Made by a program: the position numbers and the translations under genes
Assembly: GCA_030704615.1 (NCBI GenBank)
Contig: CM060731.1
Coordinates: 11,532,001-11,596,000 of the forward strand
Source of the DNA: Takakia lepidozioides
Taxonomy: Eukaryota; Streptophyta; Takakiopsida; Takakiales; Takakiaceae
Reading direction: 5' to 3'
Length of the DNA stretch: 64,000 nt
The notes under the pieces: model-generated
What the model saw: the letters and a program-made list of their open reading frames with translations, nothing else
What the model was told of the DNA's origin: nothing
Databases searched by the model: none
In this document: positions 36,133 to 47,982 of the stretch, in pieces
How positions within the stretch are numbered: the stretch's first letter is position 1
Layout of the letters: every line of letters begins with the position of its first letter

Positions 36133-36874
36133 TCAACGACTTTTCTTGTACGCATTCTTATCAAGATAGTTCATCAGTTTTCGAAACTTTGGATCCTCCA
36201 TATTCTCTTGTGGAGCCCCGAATCTCTCCGAACCAACATATGTGGCCACGGATGTTGCTCGCGACAATCCGAGGAGATATTTCTCAAGCTTCTTCAATAA
36301 ACATTTGTCCTTTGCAATTGTTTCAAAGGTCGGAGGGTAAATGCATGACCACGTGGGATTGACAACACACTTTGTTGGACTATCATCAACAAGGAGAGTA
36401 TTGACCTCATCATATCGACCTGGGTACTTCTCCCACACTTTCCTAAGAGGCTTAAGAAACATAGATGGATGATCTGTTTGATTTTGTCTTGCCTTGTATT
36501 GAGGATCAGTATTTGGGGGGTAGACTATGCAGTCGTTCTGAGTCATAACAAAAACAGGTTGTGGCAGACCTTCAAAAAGTTTCTTAATAATAGGCATGAG
36601 GTTTCGGAGCATCATGCAACTCCAGATAGCTAGATCAAATGAACCACTTAATGAACGCCAGACTTGATCATAACGTTCACGTCGGTAGACCAATTTCTTG
36701 CCAATAACTAAGGGCTGTTTGAAATGTTTGCTTGCACTGGAATGTTCCTTCACAACAATACCCTCATCAATTCTCTCTGTGCTGCAAAGCACACCGTTCA
36801 GGTCAAATATAATCAACATTCGTTTTTGGACACTCTGTATCTCGTCAAGAGGTCGTTGAGGCTCATTCTGGTGA
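36133..36874 (-). CDS. FCP1/NLI-like HAD phosphatase domain, terminal exon (gene A)
   Basis: An exon opening after the acceptor TTTCACCAG at 36874 encodes NEPQRPLDEIQSVQKRM, then the HAD motif I IIFDLNGVLC, FDLAIWSCM (motif II region), and NTLLVDDSPTKCV (motif IV). It ends at a stop at 36133. In FCP1/SCP phosphatases motif I is DxDGT-like. Here the first Asp (nucleophile) is present but the second is Asn, a variant seen in many plant NLI-interacting-factor-like proteins, so activity is uncertain. It is related to the HAD exon at 32691-33482, which has lost the Asp. It may be the 3' exon of the ParB-like gene at 39.2-43.6 kb, but the join is not in phase with the last visible upstream donor, and inserted transposons at 37.1-39.0 kb lie between. 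Confidence 0.65.
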
Positions 36875-37111
36875 AATCAGAGAGTTGCAACCCCAAAACA
36901 AACGAGTTAGCAAGAAGATACACAATTATTGTAATAACCATTCAATAATACGAAGGCAACTAAGCACAATTATTTATACCGTACATATACACACATGGTT
37001 CTGGCTCCGAAATCAAAGATCCACAACATAATATAATGTTCTTGACTCTTTGGGGCCAATGGACAAAGGGGTTATAGTTTTGGGTCTCAGGGCAACAATT
37101 GGCCCACAAAA

Positions 37112-37484
37112 ATGAATGGAAAGGCGGTACTTCGGGTTGAGGCTGATGCAGATAATGAGTGCAAGATAGAGTCTGCTAGAACCCTACAATATCGCGTCAC
37201 CCAAATTGTGAATGTCCCATTGGCAGGCTATGGGCGGGTGTACACCATGGCGACCTCCAGATCGGATGTTCATGACATGACCTATGAGATTACTATTGGC
37301 GATTTTCCTAATTGCACTTGTCTGGACTTTCAGAACACGCTCTCAAGCTCGCAAGCAGCTTTACTACATCTACATTCAAATGATGTTTTGCGATCCTAAA
37401 CGAGACACGTACATTCACCAATGTACGTTAGGACCCAGTGACGTTCATACACTACTGCAGCGAGATAGTTCGGGTTCAATTTGA
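37112..37484 (+). pseudogene. SWIM-transposase C-terminal remnant
   Basis: The frame reads GYGRVYTMATSRSDVHDMTY, FPNCTCLDFQNTL and, after a frameshift, FCDPKRDTYIHQ and DVHTLLQRD. It matches block by block the C-terminus of the transposase at 52690-52984 (GYGRVF, NCTCPDF, VCDPKRDNFIHQ, DTLLQRD). The SWIM finger Cys-His pair is destroyed. It is followed at about 38070-38185 by a CCACGGTTATA word and GCTCACGC repeats. The same words follow the larger copy at 53406-53572, so both share one 3' terminal region. Confidence 0.75.
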
Positions 37485-37747
37485 GATGTAGTCGGGATTT
37501 GCATTGCAACTCTGCCGGTTATTATGTCATGTCATTGTTATAAAAATTTGAAGTGTATCCGACTTTGGAGATAACTTCGTGCTGGTTAATGGCAACATTT
37601 TCTTAGAATGAGATCAATCTTCAATCTTGTTTTGCAATGCATGTTTATGTTCCAACCAAGTTGCAGATGGCTTCGTGCTGGTTATTGGCAACACTTTGAA
37701 TGAGATCAATCTTGTTTTGCACAGTTGGTTTACGACTACACTTTCTA

Positions 37748-37925
37748 TGAGATGAATGAATGAGATGAATGAGATGAATGTTATACATGAGATGAATGAG
37801 ATGAATCCGATGAATGTCATGAATGTTCTTTTACAAGCAATCTTATTTCAGTCATTTACAATACATTCATCCAATCATTTTTCATCCCACATTCATCCTA
37901 CATTCATCCATTCCTCTTTGCCATT
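37748..37925. repeat. GATGAATG / CATTCATC fold-back repeat
   Basis: A run of GATGAATG-type units (37750-37825) is followed after a short gap by CATTCATC-type units (37861-37927). Together they can pair into an imperfect hairpin. Confidence 0.6.
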
Positions 37926-38189
37926 CATCGTTGCTTACTTCATCGAGAAGTTTTTCGTGCACATTCATCTCAGATTTTCTTGCATGGAGGTCGACGTCTT
38001 CGGTCCTGGTGTGATATGTTACCCTCCAATTTGCACAAGTTTGCGTCCACGACAATAGGCCCTGCTTCTTCCACGGTTATACACTCCACTTCCATTTTCT
38101 GCTCACGCTTAAAATGTGCTCATGCTTAAGGGAATATGCTCACGCTTAGTGCGCTAAGCATGAGCACGCTCACGCACTAGCTACTCTCC

Positions 38190-39025
38190 CGCTCGAACAA
38201 TGATGCCGAGGCGAAGTATAGTTCATATGAAGGGGAGTGTCTAGCTGCGGTATGGGCAGTGGCACATTGCAGATGCCACCTCTATGACAATCTCTTCACC
38301 CTTGTCACGGATCACCAACCATTGAAGTGGTTGATGGAGTCAGACAAGCTTACAGGGAAGCTTGCACGGTGGGCACTTATGCTTCAAGAGTACGACTTTC
38401 AGGTGGTGCATCGAGCCGGTATTGTCAATCGGGATGTAGATGGATTGAGTTGTAATCCATGCACGAGCAAGCATGATGATACTGGAGCTCGGTGGCATGG
38501 TGAGACAGTTGAGGAGATGGTGCCAGGATAGCATGCATTGGTCTTTTTGTGCATTCTAGCAATGGGAGCTCAAGCTTGTCCAAGCCATGCGATTGGTCAT
38601 GTAGATAGCGTGCATGACAATCTAGAGACTAGTGAGGAGTTTGGTGGTGCTAAGGATGTGCATGAAGATGCAGCAATGTTGGCATACCTTCGTACCAGAG
38701 AGACAACAGCCAGTGTGACTACTAAGGAGAGAGATCGGGTCCTACAACGAGCCAAGAGGTTCAAGTGGGAGGGGACTCACCTACTCCGGGTATAGGAGGA
38801 TGGACGAGTGAGGATTGTGCCTCATCCAACACAACGAGCGCGATTGGTACGCCATGCTCATGAGGAGTTGAGACATTTTGGGGTGCGGCGCACTCATAGT
38901 TTGCTGCAAGGGCAGTATTGGTGGCGGGGCATGCACATGGATGTGCAACAGTTAGTGGCAAGGTGCATGGTATGTGAAGAGTGCGGGCTTCTTTCAACGC
39001 CCCTATGCTATATCAAGAGTGGATA
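38190..39025 (+). pseudogene. Ty3/gypsy retrotransposon fragment (RNase H and integrase finger)
   Basis: The first block (38200-38470) reads YSSYEGECLAAVWAVAHCR, FTLVTDHQPLKWLM and GKLARWALMLQEYDFQVVHR, the RNase H end of a gypsy polymerase. The second (38790-38985) reads RHAHEELRHFGVRRTHSLL, QYWWRGMHMDV and CMVCEEC, the HHCC integrase zinc finger. Stops separate them, and the rest of gag, RT and integrase and the LTRs are absent. It abuts the SWIM remnant and appears inserted inside the minus-strand HAD/ParB island. Confidence 0.85.
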
Positions 39026-39192
39026 AAAGATGACACTAAAGAGTTATCCATAAGTGTACGTATTACATTGGGTCATAAGATGTAATTAGCTTAGTTATGT
39101 GTTTGAGAATTCAATACTTCGGAACATGTTTTGAAGTCCACACATCTAGAAAAATTGTAGAGTAAAGTTCATATAGTGTAGTAGCACATTAC

Positions 39193-42100
39193 CAGATTTG
39201 GAGATGTTTCACCCTGCTCATTACTCGTCTCCTTGATCTGCTGCTGTTGAGGTTGATTTGGAATGACTGCCTGATTTGATCAATTGTGCCGCTGCTGCGG
39301 CGGCTATTTTGCCCTCTCATCAGTCTCAGCCCTGAATTTACATATTGAAGTCGAATTCCCTGCTCCTGGAGCCTCTTTTGTATTATCTCTTGGATCTGTG
39401 ACAACATCTGCAGTGCATGTGTTGCTCCAGTGTTGTGTGTCTGTAGTGACAACGGGCTAAGGACTGCGTCGGAGCTTGATTGGCTAACGTTGGTAATCAC
39501 AACATAACTTGTCACTTCCACTTGGGTCTGAGTTGTCCGATGTAACTCTGAGGGTGATTGCGACATAGTGATCTCCCTCGTTTCTGAGAGTTGAACCTAG
39601 AACACACAATTATATTCATGAAGATTAATAGTTACAAAAGATGGATATCAAACATGTAATCAAATAGTTTACCAAGGAATGTACTACTCAAATTTATTGC
39701 AGACATTCATATCAACGGTTTTCAACAATGTCTCATCAATCTACCCAATCATAATGTTTCCTGATCAGAGATGTTACGTACTTCATTCACTTTCCCAGTA
39801 GACGATCCTTCTCTACGCCTCTTCGTGGGGATGGGAGATTGAAAATCCAGAGGCCTATCACTAGCTGCAGGAACAAAACCCCTATCATCTTGCTCAGCCT
39901 CTACATCATCCAAGGCATTTGTTTCCTCTGGACGTGGGGATATTAGACCCCTCCCAAGTACCGTACCCATTATTGACTGGACACGATAAGTCGGAATGGC
40001 ATGTGGGACAGGCTCAAGAAACTGCACTGTTGGTGGGCAATCACCATCATCATTGTGAAGAGCCACATCCAAGACATCAACAAACTCTGTCATGGTATTT
40101 TCAAGGACCTGCACATCAGACGCAATTGGATCTACCAAATTCACCAGATTGGCCTGATGACCCGTGGCATCGTAATCCAGCATCAGATTCATAGACCCAA
40201 GTTTCAAATTCCTCTCAAACGATGATAATTTCTCGTTATTTTCCTCGTTATGAGGACTACTAGTACCATCACCAATACCACCAGTACTTGGACCTCGGGT
40301 GACACTGCCTTCTGTGATTTGAGGTGAGACTCTTCTGACCACATCGTCTTGTGGTTCCTTACTATTAGTCCCATGTTGATTGTCTTCGTCTGACACGCTG
40401 GAATCTGAAACATCCACTATGGGATTGATTGTGCTAGGGATAATAGGGTTCAGTGGTGGATCACGCCCTCCATGTTGACTCCCAGCGGTGCTATGTTGGC
40501 CTTCGGTTGGACCTTTCCCTTTCTCTTGAAGGGTTAAGTGACGAAACTCTGCCTCTACCTTCTGTTTGCATACCACCTTTTGGTCGTGGGAGTTGAAGTC
40601 AAGAACGCGTACTTGAAGAGCCTGGTGACATGATGATTAACCTTGTCAGACAAAAGATACAAGCTAGAGACAGTGGAAAAATATTAAACATCCTACGCAG
40701 GAATTATAAAATGACTTCGGACCTTGTTTCAAAGTCATCAACTAACAAAAATGAGATAAGTGAAAGAGAGCAAATATATAAAAATAAAGTGAAGAGATAT
40801 AAAGAACTGTAACTCAGAATATATTGATAATGATACTAGCACTTACATGGAGATGATAAGAAAGTGCAGGTCCTCCAAAAATATTGACCGCCGCCATTCC
40901 TGCCGTGCAAAACGAAGAGGCGATGTACGCATATGCAGAGCTGCGAAGCTCATGAATGTAGGACTTCAAATTCAGCTCGCGGTCTGTAAATTCGTCATTT
41001 GTACCCCTCAAGACAGTCTGAATTGGTTTGACTCTCAGACATCTGTCAATGTGCTCCTCTGGATGCACAAACTCTATAGATGAGACCAGAAACACATAGT
41101 CCAGACAAAGATATGGTTCCGACAATCCAAACTTGCAGAACTTGTATTCAGTCTCCATCGCCCTAGGAAAATAGAGACCTTCAACACAAATAAATCTTTT
41201 GGCACCATCTCCAGTCCGAATGTAGTAATTGAGATAAGCTGAAGATGCAGGACTTGACATGAAAACAAAGGCAGTGCAATTAAACTTCATGAATCGGAAT
41301 GCGTTGAGGATTGTTGAGTAATCCGAGGGGGACCAAATTATCAAATCATCTTCTGGGAGAGTATTCACGAACACAAGACTGATGTTTGCAAACTCGTCCT
41401 TCGGGATATAGGAGAGTTTCGACTTGATATCATTTGCTTTTGCTCCAATGCCAACATGCCTATAGACCTTTTTGAAGTCAAATCTCATTGATTTTGCTTT
41501 CCCATCGTTCTCCTCAACACTTTTTTTCAGTGCAAGAAGCTCAGTGATGAATGCTGTAGGAATGGATGGCCGCTCTTTGTTCATGTTTGCCTTGTCGGCA
41601 AGATACGTCGATCCCAGTGCCTTGCGTAATGACCCAAACTGGACTTTGTCAATCCTGTATTTCTTCTTGACCTCAAGCCATTTTTCTCTTTTATAGGGAT
41701 TTGTATTGTCCTTTGTCCACAATGGAGAACCAAAAACATGCATGATGTCGTCAATTATAAACCTCATTTTCTTCATGTGCTCAATATAATTGATCATGCT
41801 CTGAATAGACTTGTCTTGGCCCTTATATGGGTGGCGAACAGTCAGCTTGCAACTGAGAAGCTTTTCCGCGATTTTTCCCAGCTGCCGCCCAGATAGCCCC
41901 TAAATAGTCCTTAGCTGAGACCTGGTCATTGGAACCTGTACACCTTTGCAAGGCTTCCCAATGTTATCGATAAGGCGTCCATCCTCCCATTTTTGGAATA
42001 CCATTTTCCACTTCTCCCACACTTCTTCCTCTGATAAAATGAGGACCATGGCCTCCTTCACAGAAATCTGCTCCATGATAACATGGACAACTTGCATAAA

Positions 42101-43599
42101 ATCCTGCGAGATGAACCATATTGTAAGGACACATCTCTACCATGTTCGATGAGCATTTGAAACTGAACCATTTGAAGCAATTATTGAAGCATTTGAAAAT
42201 ACATAAGGTCAATGTTTTGCTTCTTACCACCCATTGACTGCTTTCCGAGTGGCAGTGGGAATCGTTATATTTTTTGGGACTGTTTTGTAGCTCGTAAAAT
42301 AATCTGCAATGTGCCACCTTCTCTGGAAATGTGATATCAATTTTTTGTGCCTTGTTCGGATCGTTAAGGAGTTTGGATATCTTCACTAGCCTCAGGACGT
42401 CATTTGACCAAATGATCTTGGCCGGCCAAGTACTGTAGTATCTCTTCAACTCATCATTGTCAACCTCATGAATAAGCTCCTGTAACCAACTCTAGAATAT
42501 TAGATCATGGACTTCGAAACAGAGGCCGAAGTGGGTGACTCAAAGACTTTGGAAGGGAAGGGTAACCGTACCTTGGCAGCAATTATGGTGTGTTGCCCAC
42601 CAATCACAAAGAATTTTGTATTCTTCACCTCGTCCCAAGACTGTGGTTTGTTGGCCCAAACTTGACTGTCATTAGTGGCATGTATTGGGGTAATGTAGAC
42701 GGGATGCTTGGAATCGAGGACTCGGAGCTGTAACAATCTAGCCTTTACTTCATCCTTGTGCTTAATATTTAGTGGCCGATAAACCATTTGCCTCAGTGCT
42801 TGCTCCATGCTCAATATGGGAATATCATGGATTTCATCAGACCCAAATGGAAATAAATCCCCGTAAAATTTGTTGAGCTCTTTTTCCATTTGCTCACATT
42901 TGTTTTTGTTGAAAATTTCACCAGGTTTTAGCTTCTTGTCGGTTGCAAATACAGGGTCGAGTGGGGCTCTGGACTTCCTCTTTGACTTTGATGGTGTTTT
43001 TTCATCATCATCTTCTTCAATGGATGCTTCAGTGGTCGACTTTCTTTTTCGAGTGGCTTTTTTTTCCTTTTGAGTTGGTTCGGGCTCCTGCTCATCTCTT
43101 TTCTTCTCATTCTCTTTTCCTAGAATAAAGAGGCGTCCCTGAAATCTGGACCACTCCAAAGTGAAAGTAGACTCACTCGGAACTGTTCCATCGCGTGGGA
43201 ACTTAAACCCAGATTCCAACAACCCAGCCATGAGGCCTTTGTCCACATTTGTCGTCTTTGACGCATACCCAATGGTCCGTCATTTCTGGTCCTCCTCTTG
43301 AAGAAATACCACCACATACGGATTATCAACATCAGGCTGGATCTCCACACCCAAACATGTGTGCATTCCATCTCCAAAGCCCCAGGCTCATCTTGTTCCG
43401 TATACACGAATCGAAAAACATGGGCCGGGGGATTTCCTCGCATATTAATTCCCCAAGAGGACACTCTGTCTGATAGATAGAATATTGAGTTATGCTCGGT
43501 TTGATATTCTGGAGACTGTTCAGAAATAAACTCCCCAGGGATGTCATAAGCCATGATGGGTTTGCATGCATCCGGACATTTCTTCCTGCAACATATCAA
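39193..43599 (-). pseudogene. ParB-like plus adenine-methyltransferase-like protein of a mobile-element type
   Basis: Exons join in phase: about 42572-43599, 42228-42479, 40847-42103, 39782-40621 and 39193-39596. The N-terminal block reads YLSDRVSSWGINMRGNPPAH, then (after a frameshift near 43385) MHTCLGVEIQPDVDNPYVVV and a Lys/Glu-rich nuclear-type stretch (KKATRKRKS). A ParB/sulfiredoxin-like end follows: FFVIGGQHTIIAAK. The next exons read DLIIWSPSDY with FNCTAFVFMSS, and near the end SSFCTAGMAAVNIFGG. The order motif IV then motif I is that of beta-class DNA methyltransferases, but D/N-PP-Y/W is replaced by SPSDY, so catalysis is doubtful. The last exons are low-complexity. In-frame stops at 43280-43282 (TGA) and 41900-41902 (TAG) mark decay. 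The ParB and methyltransferase assignments are pattern-based inferences; no homologue search was possible. Confidence 0.5.
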
Positions 43600-43632
43600 A
43601 TAATTCTTTAAGCCACCAAGATTGAACTGAAT

Positions 43633-44568
43633 GACTTCGAAACAGGGTCCGAAGTTGTTTCCATGTATTACAAATGGTGGGTACGAAAGTCCAACTAATG
43701 AAAGAAGAATGAAACACAGTAATAGACATAGGAGTTAGGGGAGATCAAAATTGTTATTTTGTGACATATGGAACATTTAATTCGATAATAGCATCACATA
43801 CTACATTGACATGTTGAGTAAACCCTCTGCAAATGTGAAAAGGTCTTTATCACTAATGATGTACACTGGATGATGGCAACGTGGATGGTGGCTATGAGTA
43901 TGGACTTCGTAACAGGGTCCGAAGTCCACCTCGTCAGAGATCTAACAGTAAAAATGTTAAGTTTAAAGTTATTGGCGATATATATGGATGATCTCCAAAT
44001 CCCTGTAAATATAAAAAATACAAATACTTAACATGAATAAGAACGAGGATTCAATAGATTTATCATCTGGTGGGACTTCGTAACAGGGTCCGAAGTCCAG
44101 CTCATCAGAGATCTAACAGTAAAAATGTTATGTTTAAAGTTATTGCGGATATATATGGATGATCTCCATGTCCCTATAAATATAAAAAATACAAATACTT
44201 AACATGAATAAGAATGAGGATTCAGTAGATGTATCATCCGGTGGGGACTTCGTAACAGGGTCCGAAGTCCAGACAACTCAATTAACGATTGCAGGACCAC
44301 TACATTTAAATATACAAGAACATTTGAATGCAATCTCTATAATATCTATATATAGACTTTGATATAGGGTTTGAGGTCCATCACAAAAAGAGAGACAGGT
44401 AAACATAGGATCTCAGGACCTCTATAAATAAATAAATATAAATATTTAGTCTGACCAAATTGCACCAACTTATATATGAGTTTGCATTATGACATGGCAA
44501 CTATTAGTGATGGCAAGGTGGTGGTTCTGGTTCTCAGAATGGACTTCGTGACAGGGTCCGAAGTCCAC
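43633..44568. repeat. Array of ACTTCG-N10-CGAAGT hairpins upstream of the ParB-like gene
   Basis: Near-identical hairpins GGACTTCG / CGAAGTCC occur at 43633-43655, 43902-43927, 44073-44098, 44245-44270 and 44541-44567, with a degenerate one at 44353-44380. The central three sit in a tandem repeat of about 172 bp that also holds CAGAGATCTAACAG and GATATATATGGATGATCTCC. The loop is usually TAACAGGGTC. Single members of the family lie in introns at 33558, 35182, 40713 and 42510 and next to an exon at 39114. Confidence 0.85.
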
Positions 44569-44607
44569 CGAGTCAGAGAGACCTGACTTGAAAATTTACT
44601 TCATTCC

Positions 44608-44609
<2 letters not shown>

Positions 44610-44653
<44 letters not shown>
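44610..44653. repeat. AT dinucleotide microsatellite
   Basis: An uninterrupted TA run of about 44 bases. A second AT-rich zone with shorter TA runs continues to about 44880. Confidence 0.95.
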
Positions 44654-44656
<3 letters not shown>

Positions 44657-44916
44657 ATATTATTTTAAATAGAATATAATTTTTATGAATTTAATATGAA
44701 TAATATATATTAAATAATATATACACATAAACAATATATAATGCATATATAATATATATAATCTACATTATATATAACAGATAATATTTTAAAAATATGT
44801 ATATATATTTGATATTGATGTACATGATATAAGTATATATATATATATATACTGATGTATATATATATATATTATGTTTTTAATACATTTATAAAATATA
44901 ATTAACATTCTATTTA

Positions 44917-45301
44917 GAACTAGTATGTGAGATCCCAATCCGAATGTTGAATGCCAATACCGATTTGATATCTATATTTGAATCTAAATTCGATATCTAG
45001 ATTTGTTCATGAATTCAGGGTTTCACGGTTTCAGACAAAATTCATGCCACATGTAAATGAAACAGTGATCGTGTGCTAAATGCCACACCGTTTCAGACCG
45101 TGTTAAGAACTAGTATGTGAGATCCCAATCCGAATGTTGAATGTGCTCCAAGAGCCATTGATATCTATGTTTCAATATAAATTCGATATGTAGATTTGTT
45201 CATGAATTCAGGGTTTCAAGGTTTCAGACCAAATTCATGCCACAACATGTATATGAAATAGTGATCGTGTGCTAAATGCCACACCGTTTCAGACCGTGTT
45301 A
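44917..45301. repeat. Two-copy direct repeat, about 189 bp each
   Basis: AGAACTAGTATGTGAGATCC starts copies at 44917 and 45106. Both continue with CCAATCCGAATGTTGAATG, TTGTTCATGAATTCAGGGTT and GCCACACCGTTTCAGACCGT. Non-coding. Confidence 0.85.
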
Positions 45302-46473
45302 TGATACAGAAAGAATTAGCAAACTTGAATCATGTATTTATTCTACAGGAGATGTTGTATTTGCTTAGACCATCCGCACTGTGTTCACAAACATAGATAT
45401 CTGTGAATATTATTTGTATATGCCATCACCAAATGATGGAGAAAGAGCCTCAGGATATTTGACAAAGAAAAAGAGATTCTGAAGAGAAAAAGGATTGAGA
45501 GAGGGAGAGAGAGAGATAGCACAAACCTAAGCTGAAAATCGTTAAAAAAAATTGTAAACAGAGAATTTCTCACCTACCGAAGCTACTGGAGCCCGTCATG
45601 CTTGCGGGCTGGTCCCCGCTCCTCCCTACTCGCAGCTATGTCTGTTGGGGTTCCTGAAACCAAACTTACCCTCCCAAGTACATTGTAAACACCTAGTCCA
45701 AGAAATACCAAATCGTCATAGCCAAATTGTGACATCTACAGGAAGAGTCATAGCCCGCAGCTGCTTTGAGGTTGATGGCTACGGCTGCTGGCCATGGGCT
45801 GCTGCTCTTCTAAGACCAAGTTGAACCTCTCAATACCTTGTAAACAACAAGGAAAAACCACATCGTGATACCTACATTAAGAGCCAAAAGCCGCAATTTG
45901 CTTCCTCCGGCAAGCTGCTGGCTGCAACTGCTGGTCTAATCTCCTAATACCAACTTGACCCTAACTTAGAAACACCAAGCTTGACACCGCTACAAGTACC
46001 TTGTAAACGCCAAGCTCGTGAAACACCAAGCACACCAAGCACGCCAAACGACACGGTCCAGCCAACTTATTAATCGTTCGAAACAGGAAGAGTCATCTTT
46101 AACCCGCCGCTGGCTTGCATCGTTGTTCACAGGCTGGTTGCAGCTCGTCTTTATAACATAATGAACACTCAAACTAATACTAACAATCTCTAACAAATAA
46201 ATTTCATCTGGATCATGACCTGAAACAAAATTTCTCTCTAACGCTAATTCTCCACCCTACAAATCTCTCTAACACTAATACTCCATACTTGCCTTGCAAA
46301 TCTAAGGTACTCTCCTTGCTCACAAAGATTCTACGCTCAGATTTCGCTCGCTCCATGCTCTCACTGTCTCCCTCACACAGCCCGATCGAGCAGCCTGGCT
46401 GAAAACAAAAACCAAAAGAGAGAGAGAGCTCTCTCTTTCACGATATAGACTTGGCAAATTGCTCATCTTCCTC
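45302..46473. other. Spacer with short degenerate repeats
   Basis: Three loosely repeated blocks at 45650-46170 share CCAAG, ACCTTGTAAAC and GGAAGAGTCAT words. A GA-rich patch lies at 45499-45517. No credible gene was seen. The 5' end of the minus-strand ParB-like gene could extend into this area but I cannot place an exon. Confidence 0.35.
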
Positions 46474-46502
46474 ACCGTCGGATCTGAGTCAGATCCGACG
46501 GT
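46474..46502. repeat. Perfect 29-bp palindrome built on CCGTCGGATC
   Basis: The arm ACCGTCGGATCTGA, one central G, and the arm TCAGATCCGACGGT are exact inverted copies. The same half-site occurs three times upstream of the HERP-like gene at 16.2-16.35 kb. Confidence 0.9.
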
Positions 46503-47598
46503 TGTGGCGTTTTTCCTTGGATGGAAAGAATGGATGTAGGGTGGATAGTCCATCCATCCAAATCCATAACTAGATACTTTGGGGGCCCTGCAAAATCCAT
46601 TATGGCGGGTAAGCGGCGCCTCCAAAAACACATTATGGGTCCATTAATGTGAGGATAAAGTGCAGATCTTGTCCCCCCAGTGGTTTGGGGCTCAATTCCT
46701 CTTGGCATGCACTCAATGCTGAGGCTCTTTACAAGGGGCAGGGGAAGTAGGGGAGGGGATAAAATTGACCCTTAGTGACCGATCAGGATTTCAACCTCAG
46801 ACCATTGGCATGATGTGCACCATATACTGAATTGTGTCACTTACCATTACGGCGGGCCCCCACAAGTAGTTATGGCGGATAAGGGGGTGGCTGCGTGGGG
46901 TCTTTCTAAATGAGTGCGCACTCGTGGTAGCCTCATAATGGCCCAATTATGGATTTATATCTACTTTGCATGTGTAGGCCACATGGACACCTCAGGATTT
47001 GAGCCTCAGACCAATGGCCTGATGTGCACAATATATTGAATTGTGTCACTTACCATAATGGCTGGCCCCTACGAGTAGTTATGGCGGACAAGGGGGTGGC
47101 TGCGTGGTGAGCTGAAGGGCATGTGGGGTCTTTCTAAATGACTGCGCACACGTGGTAGCCTCATAATGGCCCAAATATGGATTCATATCTACTTTGCATG
47201 TGTAGGCCATATCGACACTTCAGGATTTGAGCCTCAGACCAATGGCCTAATGTGCACAATATATTGAGTCATTTACCATTATGGCAAGGCCCCACGAGTA
47301 ATTATGGTGGACAAGGGCATGACTGCGCACACGTGGTAGCCTCATGTGCCCAAAATCCACATGCACACATGTTGTAGCCTCATAATGGCCAAAATCCACT
47401 TTGCTTTGCATATGTAGGCTCTTTCATAATGTGCTCAAGATTGATCGAGCTAGAGGGGAGGTTGCAAACTCTCATATGTTTGCAACCGTGCGATCATGAT
47501 TCTCCAACAATCAACGGCTAACATAGGTTGATCCTCGTCATAGCGTCCCCCACCTCTCTTGAAGGAACACGTTGTGACCTACACCAAACATCCCACAT
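46503..47598. repeat. Tandem repeat zone, period about 210-230 bp
   Basis: Units start near 46790, 47000 and 47230 with GCCTCAGACCAATGGCCT-like sequence. They continue through TTGTGTCACTTACCAT, AGTAGTTATGGCGGA, GTGGGGTCTTTCTAAATGA and GTGGTAGCCTCATAATGGCC. The third copy is shortened. There is no coding frame. It lies directly upstream of the transposase promoter. Confidence 0.7.
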
Positions 47599-47599
47599 G

Positions 47600-47607
47600 T
47601 ATAAATA
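47600..47607 (+). promoter_or_regulatory. TATA box, likely promoter of the SWIM transposase
   Basis: TATAAATA is followed by a CT-rich leader (47630-47800), as in plant transcription starts. It lies about 780 bp before the first open frame of the plus-strand transposase gene. Its function is inferred from position. Confidence 0.45.
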
Positions 47608-47982
47608 AGAGGTCTCAGCTCATTTGCTTCCTTTCTTGCTCATCTTATACCTCTATGATCATCCCGGAGCGCTCTCTCTTTCCCTCTTTCCACCCCACCT
47701 CTCTTCTCTTTGGTTCTCTTCATGGTCTCGCTCACTACTAGTGAGTGCTCTTTCCACCCCACCCCTCTCTTCAGAATCGTCTTTCACTCCCATCTCTTCA
47801 GACATTTCCTCACCCAATTACCCATTTTCAACTCTAGGAAGGTTCGTACCCTGTGCCGAAGTATCGCAGTGAAGAGAGATTTAAATCTAATATTCTTCAT
47901 ATAGTTTGTCATACTTCATCCATACTTATTAATCATCCATATTATTCCATCCATCCATTTGTCATCCATTTGGTAGCATTTT

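Noticed and set aside
43633-44568. Possible CRISPR-like array because of regularly spaced repeats
   Set aside because: Repeats are hairpins inside longer tandem units, the spacers are themselves repeated, and this is a plant nuclear context.
46320-46708. Overlapping minus-strand frames of about 80-100 codons
   Set aside because: No domain; they overlap the palindrome and repeat zone and lack splice-consistent continuation.
47559-47904. Short Ser/Phe/Leu-rich frames after the TATA at 47600
   Set aside because: CT-rich leader sequence gives such translations by composition; more likely 5' UTR.
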